From Fimenecus sp045531435 (GTDB lineage: Bacteria; Bacillota; Clostridia; Oscillospirales; Acutalibacteraceae), in the NCBI GenBank assembly GCA_045531435.1, contig JAZSDZ010000159.1, positions 1 to 6,302 of the forward strand: a stretch of 6,302 bases of DNA, read 5' to 3'. Every line of letters begins with the position of its first letter. The first letter of the stretch is position 1. Under the pieces are notes generated by a model, which worked only from the letters and a program-made list of their open reading frames with translations, was not told the DNA's origin and searched no databases. Made by a program: the position numbers and the translations under genes. Below, one piece after another: positions 5,535 to 6,302 of the stretch.

Positions 5535-6302
5535 ATGAAAAAAGGAAAGAAAATTTTTCTCAAAGCTCTCTCAGTAATGTTGGCAGTAGTGCTTACATTA
5601 ACAGCAGCGCCATTGAGTGGATTTGTGGGGCTTGAACTCCCCGAATGGCTTGATATTTCTATCAAGTCGAGTGCAGCTACATCCGGTAAATGTGGCGAAA
5701 ATGTTACTTGGTCATTTAATGAGTCTACAGTCACCTTAACTATTTCCGGCACTGGTGTAATGTATGATTACAATTATAATCCTCATAATCGTCCATGGGA
5801 AAGTTATGAGGATAACATTAAAAAAGTTGTTATCAATAAAGGGGTAATGACAATCGGTGATAATGCATTTTATGATTGCAACAGCCTTGCAAGTGTAACA
5901 ATCCCTGATAGTGTAACAACAATTGGCATTGGTACATTTTCTAATTGCTACAGCCTTACAAGTGTAACAATCCCTAACAGTGTAACAACAATTGGTGTAG
6001 AGGCATTTCATGATTGCTCCAGCCTTACAAGTGTAACAATCCCTGACCGAGTAACAACAATTGGCATTGGTACATTTGCTAATTGCTACAGCCTTACAAG
6101 CGTAACAATCCCTGACAGTGTAACAACAATCGGTGATAGTGCATTTTGGAATTGCAGCAGCCTTACAAGTGTAACAATCCCTGACAGTGTAACAACAATC
6201 GGTAATTCTGCATTTGAATATTGCGATAGCCTTACAAGTTTTACTGTAGATAACAATAATCAATATTATTCAAATGACGAATATGGAGTTTTATTTAATA
6301 AA
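5535..6302 (+). CDS. Secreted BspA-like leucine-rich-repeat (LRR_5) protein, 3' end cut by the window
   Basis: The first 256 residues of an exported surface or secreted protein are present, and the frame is still open at the window edge. A lysine-rich start and hydrophobic core (residues 1-27, ALSVMLAVVLTLTAAPLSG) form a signal peptide. The mature part begins near 46-50 (SSAATSG) and has a lead-in module with CGENVTWSF, LTISGTGVMYDY and PWESYEDNIKKVVI, common before such repeats in clostridial proteins. Six 23-residue LRR_5 units follow (98-235), of pattern VTIPxSVTTIGxxAFxxCxSLTS. Then comes a non-repeat segment, FTVDNNNQYYSNDEYGVLF, typical of the spacers between LRR blocks. The start ATG at 5535 follows GGAG (5523-5526). 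Family members often mediate adhesion or protein binding; the role here is inferred only from the repeat type. Any C-terminal anchor lies beyond the window. Confidence 0.93.
   Translation, partial: MKKGKKIFLKALSVMLAVVLTLTAAPLSGFVGLELPEWLDISIKSSAATSGKCGENVTWSFNESTVTLTISGTGVMYDYNYNPHNRPWESYEDNIKKVVINKGVMTIGDNAFYDCNSLASVTIPDSVTTIGIGTFSNCYSLTSVTIPNSVTTIGVEAFHDCSSLTSVTIPDRVTTIGIGTFANCYSLTSVTIPDSVTTIGDSAFWNCSSLTSVTIPDSVTTIGNSAFEYCDSLTSFTVDNNNQYYSNDEYGVLFNK
5826..6239 (+). repeat. Six tandem 69-bp coding repeats encoding LRR_5 units
   Basis: Units start at 5826, 5895, 5964, 6033, 6102 and 6171, and each encodes 23 residues. The first is divergent and the other five are closely alike. Unit 2 (5895-5963) and unit 4 (6033-6101) differ at only five of 69 positions and share GIGTF and NCYS, suggesting duplication of a two-unit, 138-bp block. 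The cores GTAACAATCCCTGA and AGCCTTACAAG are nearly invariant even at third codon positions. Confidence 0.9.

Noticed and set aside
5826..6239. Regular repeats considered as a CRISPR array
   Set aside because: The 69-bp units are contiguous, encode LRR_5 units in frame and have no unrelated spacers.
5736..6263. Long open frame on the - strand with a regular cysteine-rich 23-residue repeat
   Set aside because: It is the mirror of the 69-bp LRR repeats, whose length is a multiple of three and contains no stops in this frame. The + strand reading has signal peptide, ribosome binding site, promoter and known repeat family.

Overview
The window looks like the chromosome of a low-GC, AT-rich Gram-positive bacterium of the class Clostridia, most likely an Oscillospiraceae-type gut anaerobe (Ruminococcus or Eubacterium siraeum relatives). 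This is inferred from the RpoD-type sigma factor, strong AGGAG-type ribosome binding sites, the compact clostridial-style pyrophosphatase domain and the BspA-like leucine-rich-repeat surface protein with the repeat core SLTSVTIPDSVTTIG. No marker gene fixes the species. All seven genes lie on the + strand.

Layout: (1) 97-1146, a full-length sigma-70 (RpoD/SigA-type) factor. (2) 1245-2312, a five-helix membrane protein with an extracytoplasmic domain carrying a zinc-protease HECKH motif. It has its own promoter, which overlaps a 13-bp inverted repeat. (3) 2437-2979 and 2985-3713, a tightly coupled pair: a calcineurin-like metallophosphoesterase, and a pyrophosphatase-like domain joined to a C-terminal domain I do not recognise. 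(4) 3790-4368, a short peptidase E (S51)-like serine hydrolase, closed by an intrinsic terminator at 4386-4408. (5) 4614-5366, a membrane-anchored SGNH/GDSL hydrolase, closed by a terminator at 5377-5405. (6) 5535 to the window end, a secreted LRR_5 (BspA-like) protein with a good extended -10 promoter. It is cut by the window edge.

Working together: the phosphoesterase, pyrophosphatase fusion and peptidase E are small soluble hydrolases that probably share a transcript ending at the 4386-4408 terminator. A common pathway is not evident. The zincin, the SGNH hydrolase and the LRR protein are predicted to act at or outside the membrane and are probably separate units. The window holds no known defence system, CRISPR array, insertion sequence, tRNA or rRNA. 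The most unusual items are the five-helix zincin and its palindrome-overlapped promoter, the pyrophosphatase fusion, the alternating TAGG/CCTA segments in front of the peptidase gene, and the homogenised 69-bp repeats of the LRR gene.
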